Shown: positions 8,634 through 11,620 of the stretch, piece by piece
Layout of the letters: every line of letters begins with the position of its first letter
Position numbering within the stretch: position 1 is the stretch's first letter
NCBI GenBank assembly: GCA_023434425.1
Contig: JAEYSS010000277.1
Location: 1-11,620 of the forward strand
Source: Pseudomonadota bacterium
GTDB lineage: Bacteria > Pseudomonadota > Alphaproteobacteria > Ferrovibrionales > Ferrovibrionaceae
Direction of reading: 5' to 3'
DNA length: 11,620 nucleotides
Notes under the pieces: model-generated
The model's database searches: none
What the model was told of the DNA's origin: nothing
The model's input: only the letters and a program-made list of their open reading frames with translations
Translations under genes and position numbers: made by a program

Positions 8634-10706
8634 TCAGCGACCCAGCAAGTTGCCCAGACCGCGCTTCAGATTGTCGACCGGACTGCTCGGCTGCGGCTGT
8701 TGCTGCTGGGGTTGCGTACCGGTGGCGGGCTTGGCCGATTGCGGCACCGGACGGCCTTCCGCCAGCGCAATCGCCTTGGCGCAGGCCGTGGCGGCATCGT
8801 CGCCACCCGAACCCAGCGCGGGCGACAGAAGCGCGAGCGGCCCCAGCGCCGCCGCACCGGCGACCGCGCCGACGACACCTTTCGCCAGCGCTGCCGCATC
8901 CGGCGTGAAACTCGGATCGGCCAGGCTGCCGCGCACATTCACGGGCGGCAGTGCCGCCGCCAGGCCGGTATCACGCGAGGACGGCACCAGTTTCAGATCG
9001 ATCCGTTCGGCGCCGAGATTGACGGTGCCGTCGCCGGTCATCGTCAGGCTGCCGGTTTCCGCCAGGATCGCCTTCGGCGTCACCACGCCGTTCTTGAAGT
9101 CGAGGCCACTCACCACGCAATGCAGCTTGGTCTTCGCCGTGGCCCGGTCGAGCGCCGATACCGCACGGGCAAGGCCCGGGAGGAATTCGCGGATATACTC
9201 CTCCTTCAGCTCACCCTCGCCGACCTTCAGCACCATCCTGCCGTTCAGGCCGGCCATCATCTGCTGCACGGAAGCCGCACTGCTACTGACATCGAGCACC
9301 AGATCGGTGGCGCCGCCGCGTCGCACGATATCGGTGATGCCGGCCTTCTGCAGATACTCGCTCAGCACCACGCCCTTGCCATCCAGCTTGGCGCTCAGCG
9401 CCTTGCTCTTCGCATTGACGGTGATGTCGCCGTTCACGCTGCCGTTGGCGAGATTGCCGACGGCCGGCTTCGCATTCAGCACGCCGTCCTTGAGCGTCAG
9501 AGCCAGCGCAACGCCCTGCACGTCGAGCATCGGCGCCTTCAACCGCTCGGCCTTGTAACTGCCGGCCGCATCGACGGCGTTCAGGCCATCGAGCGGCAGC
9601 GGATCGCTGCTGAACAGGCGCTTCTGACCGCCAGCGCTGCCACCCGCCGCCGGAGTCCCGCCACCAGCGGCAGCACCGCTCGCCGGCTTGGCGCTGTCCT
9701 TCGGCATCAGCTGCGTGACGTCCATGTTCTTGGACGCCAGATCGAAACGCACGGACGGCTTCGCACCGGACAGATTCACTTCGCCGCTGCCGGTGAGATC
9801 GCTGTCGGCGATCTTTGCCGCAAGATTGCTCAGCGCGTAACGCTGCGGGCCGGGGTCTTTCACGTCGGCCTGCAGGGTCAGCGGTACGGCCGGTGCGCTG
9901 GCGCCGGCCAGCGCCGCGACCTTTGACAGATCAGGCGCATCGACATTCACTTTCAGCGCAATACCCTTGGCCTGCATTGGCTGGGCGATGCTGCCATCCA
10001 CGCCGGCTTTCAGACCCGGCGCCGTCACCACCATTTTCACTGGCCAGGGCCGGCTGCCCGACATCAGGTCGTCGAGGCTGCCGAGCGTGCCGTCGGCGGT
10101 GATCGCCTTGCCGTCGACATCGGCCGCCATCTTCACGGCCAGCAGGCCGCCGCTGGCCTGCTTCACCGTCAGTTCGCTCAGCACCACGTTATTCTGGCTG
10201 CCAGTCTGCGCGTCGCGATACGCCAGCCGGACATTTTTCAGCGAGACATTCTGGACCGCCGGAATGACCGTGCCGCCGCCTGCCTGCTGCGCCGGTTGCG
10301 GCTGCGGCTTTTGCGCCGGCTGCTGGCCGGCGAAATCCCAGTTGGCCCTGCCCTGCCGGTCTTTCTCCAGCAGCAGGTCGACGTCATTCAGCACCAGACT
10401 GTCGACCTTCACCTGTCCGCCGATCAGCGCCATGAGATCGACCTGCGCGGTGAACTCGCCGATGGTGGCCATCTGCGGCCGGCTGCCCCAGCTCGCATTG
10501 GCGAAACTGACCTGCTTCACGCCGATGCCGAGCGGCCAGAGGCTGAGCTTCATGTCCTGCGCGATCTCGAGCTTGCGCCCGGTGGCGCTCTCCGCGGCTG
10601 CCACGATCTGTGGCTTGAAGCGATTCACATCGACCGTCAGCACGGCGATCACGACACCGGCGATCAGCAGGACGACGACGGCGACAACCCATTTCAGTAT
10701 GCGCAT
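8634..10706 (-). CDS. AsmA-family envelope protein
   Basis: This is a 690-residue AsmA-like protein. AsmA/TamB-type proteins are anchored in the inner membrane, extend into the periplasm and are implicated in phospholipid transport and outer-membrane homeostasis. Residues 5-25 form one hydrophobic anchor after a short basic N-terminus, followed by the typical NRFKPQIVAAAESATGRKLEI (within 28-48) and a repetitive beta-rich body. A C-terminal AsmA_2-like region (about 440-605) includes LxGxxxxxxG-type repeats and 'VNVRGSLADPSFTPD'. A Gly/Ala-rich linker occupies about 340-360, and the C-terminus is Gln/Pro-rich before a short LKRGLGNLLGR tail. The ATG at 10706 has a strong GAGGAGGG Shine-Dalgarno site that overlaps the stop codon of the upstream HAD gene, so the two are probably translationally coupled. 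Which AsmA paralogue this is cannot be decided from the window. Confidence 0.88.
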   Translation of the reverse strand: MRILKWVVAVVVLLIAGVVIAVLTVDVNRFKPQIVAAAESATGRKLEIAQDMKLSLWPLGIGVKQVSFANASWGSRPQMATIGEFTAQVDLMALIGGQVKVDSLVLNDVDLLLEKDRQGRANWDFAGQQPAQKPQPQPAQQAGGGTVIPAVQNVSLKNVRLAYRDAQTGSQNNVVLSELTVKQASGGLLAVKMAADVDGKAITADGTLGSLDDLMSGSRPWPVKMVVTAPGLKAGVDGSIAQPMQAKGIALKVNVDAPDLSKVAALAGASAPAVPLTLQADVKDPGPQRYALSNLAAKIADSDLTGSGEVNLSGAKPSVRFDLASKNMDVTQLMPKDSAKPASGAAAGGGTPAAGGSAGGQKRLFSSDPLPLDGLNAVDAAGSYKAERLKAPMLDVQGVALALTLKDGVLNAKPAVGNLANGSVNGDITVNAKSKALSAKLDGKGVVLSEYLQKAGITDIVRRGGATDLVLDVSSSAASVQQMMAGLNGRMVLKVGEGELKEEYIREFLPGLARAVSALDRATAKTKLHCVVSGLDFKNGVVTPKAILAETGSLTMTGDGTVNLGAERIDLKLVPSSRDTGLAAALPPVNVRGSLADPSFTPDAAALAKGVVGAVAGAAALGPLALLSPALGSGGDDAATACAKAIALAEGRPVPQSAKPATGTQPQQQQPQPSSPVDNLKRGLGNLLGR

Positions 10707-10712
10707 GGCGGT

Positions 10713-10720
10713 CCCTCCTC
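10713..10720 (-). promoter_or_regulatory. Strong Shine-Dalgarno site of the asmA-like gene overlapping the HAD stop codon
   Basis: On the minus strand GAGGAGGG (10720-10713) shares two bases with the TGA stop of the HAD gene (10721-10719) and lies 6 bases before the asmA-like ATG (10706). It fixes the start of that gene and suggests a ribosome finishing the HAD gene can reinitiate. Confidence 0.75.
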
Positions 10721-11441
10721 AGGCGGCTGACGAGGATCTGGCCAGAAGCTTCATGGCCAGATCAGGCAGTTCTCCGAAATGTCTGATGATGTTTGCCGCT
10801 CCGCTGGCGAGCAGGATGCGTTCATCGTGATAGCCCCAGGCCACGCCGATCGCCTGGACGCCGGCGTTGCGCGCCATTTCCATGTCGTAGGTGGTGTCGC
10901 CGACCACGATTGTCGAGGCCGGCACGGCGCCGGTCTCCGCCATCGCCTGCAGCACCATGTCGGGCGCCGGCTTGCCGGCCGCCACCACATCGCAGGTCTG
11001 CAGGGTGACAAACCGCTCTGTCAGGCTGTGGGTGGCGAGCGTGTAATTCAGGCCGCGCCGGGCCTTGCCGGTGGCGACGCCAAGCAGAAAGCCGGCCTCG
11101 TCCAGGCTGTCCAGGGTCGCGGCCAGGCCCGGAAACAGCGGTTCGTGGTGGTCGGGCTCCAGCCGCTGGGCGATGGCGGCGGTCTTGTAGGCATCGACCA
11201 CGGGCGCCAGCGCCGGCGAACCCAGCGGCCGCAGCAGATATTCGATGGCGACTTCCAGCGGCAGGCCGACGGTGCGGCGCACGGCATCGGGCTCGGGCAG
11301 CGTCAGGCCATGGGCGGCAAAGGCGCTATGCATGGCGCTGACGATGTGATGCTGGCTGTCGACCAGCGTTCCGTCGCAGTCGAAAATGACCAGGCGCGGC
11401 GGGTCGAAATTGTCTGACAACTCAAGCGGGTCGGCACTCAT
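10719..11441 (-). CDS. HAD-superfamily hydrolase subfamily IA, phosphoglycolate-phosphatase-like
   Basis: This 240-residue protein is a HAD-IA phosphatase with all catalytic motifs. Motif I is DCDGTLVD (21-28; nucleophile Asp21, acid/base Asp23). Motif II is the Thr in GVATGKARRG (Thr124). Motif III is the Lys in GKPAPD (Lys157). Motif IV is GDTTYDMEMA (181-190; Asp182 and Asp186). Residues between about 30 and 100 form the helical cap expected of subfamily IA. It resembles phosphoglycolate phosphatase (Gph) and the HAD gene commonly found next to rluC and atp12 in alphaproteobacteria; the physiological substrate cannot be deduced. The ATG at 11441 lacks a well-spaced Shine-Dalgarno sequence (GGGAAG lies about 18 bases away). 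It is the first gene of the probable HAD - asmA-like - atp12 operon and lies downstream of a strong terminator. Confidence 0.88.
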   Translation of the reverse strand: MSADPLELSDNFDPPRLVIFDCDGTLVDSQHHIVSAMHSAFAAHGLTLPEPDAVRRTVGLPLEVAIEYLLRPLGSPALAPVVDAYKTAAIAQRLEPDHHEPLFPGLAATLDSLDEAGFLLGVATGKARRGLNYTLATHSLTERFVTLQTCDVVAAGKPAPDMVLQAMAETGAVPASTIVVGDTTYDMEMARNAGVQAIGVAWGYHDERILLASGAANIIRHFGELPDLAMKLLARSSSAA

Positions 11442-11522
11442 GGCATTAGAATCGCACTTCCCGACCCGCTACTCAACCGTGTCGGACGGGTGAAACAGAG
11501 ATTTGATATGTCTGGATAAACA

Positions 11523-11558
11523 GAAGGCCCCCGATCCCGGGGGGGACCGAGGGCCTTC
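11523..11558 (-). terminator. Strong intrinsic terminator of the gene at the right edge
   Basis: Read on the minus strand this segment folds into a stem of up to 16 pairs: GAAGGCCC with GGGCCTTC (8 pairs), then TCGG with TCGG (two G-U wobbles around C-G and G-C), then TCCC with GGGA around a CCCC loop. It is followed by TGTTTATC. On the plus strand the middle section would give C-A mismatches instead of wobbles and no T-rich tail, so the hairpin belongs to minus-strand RNA. It begins 20 bases after the stop codon at 11579-11581. Confidence 0.75.
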
Positions 11559-11578
11559 CATGAACCTGGCGATGCCGG

Positions 11579-11620
11579 TCAGTTCACGCTGCGGGCTTTC
11601 TCGTCCGCCTTGCGCTGCTG
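11579..11620 (-). CDS. C-terminal 13 codons of an unidentified protein (cut by window edge)
   Basis: The minus-strand frame entering from the right edge reads QQRKADEKARSVN and then a TGA stop at 11581-11579. A strong terminator follows 20 bases later on the same strand, which is the main reason to believe this is a real gene end. The tail is charged and lysine/arginine-rich, but too short to identify. In many alphaproteobacteria rluC precedes the HAD gene, but nothing here shows that this is rluC. Confidence 0.5.
   Translation of the reverse strand, partial: QQRKADEKARSVN

Noticed and set aside
8313..9926. A 537-codon open frame on the plus strand crossing the atp12/asmA-like boundary.
   Set aside because: It runs opposite two well-supported genes, and its Arg/Gln/Ala-rich composition is typical of a shadow frame.
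11445..11476. Possible promoter of the HAD gene: TTGAGT (11476-11471) with GATTCT at 17 bases or TCTAAT at 20 bases, minus strand.
   Set aside because: The first pairing has a poor -10 and the second poor spacing; either would give a nearly leaderless message. Too weak to list as a feature.

Overview
The window is high-GC (mid-60s percent by eye), gene-dense DNA from the chromosome of an alphaproteobacterium, probably Rhodospirillales-like. The best evidence is an ATP12-type F1-ATPase assembly factor, a family confined to alphaproteobacteria and mitochondria, together with the alphaproteobacterial gene order mfd - sdhE <-> recG and a HAD phosphatase close to atp12. I see no mobile element, tRNA, rRNA, CRISPR array or phage gene. 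No stretch of 300 bases lacks a gene; the longest gap is about 194 bases (6365-6558).

Layout. At the left edge, minus strand, lies the N-terminus of mfd (transcription-repair coupling factor, cut by the window), with sdhE (flavinylation factor of succinate dehydrogenase) 4 bases upstream of it. A 98-base divergent promoter region separates sdhE from recG (plus strand, DNA branch-migration helicase). RecG runs convergently into a two-gene minus-strand operon, pccB-pccA, encoding the two subunits of a biotin-dependent propionyl-CoA-type carboxylase. Upstream of pccB are a perfect 7-bp inverted repeat and the intrinsic terminator of the next gene, which encodes a cytosolic pentapeptide-repeat protein of unknown function. 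Further right, all on the minus strand, is a probable operon in the order HAD-IA phosphatase, AsmA-family protein, atp12. It is preceded by a strong terminator belonging to another minus-strand gene, of which only the last 13 codons are visible.

How the genes relate. Mfd and RecG both act on stalled transcription or replication. SdhE (complex II maturation), Atp12 (ATP synthase assembly) and PccAB (feeding propionyl-CoA towards succinyl-CoA) serve central and respiratory metabolism. AsmA concerns the cell envelope. This is mainly a housekeeping region and I found no convincing undescribed system. The most unusual items are the two-module pentapeptide-repeat protein, the arginine-to-threonine change in the SdhE RGxxE motif, the inverted repeat upstream of pccB and the asmA gene sitting between the HAD gene and atp12.
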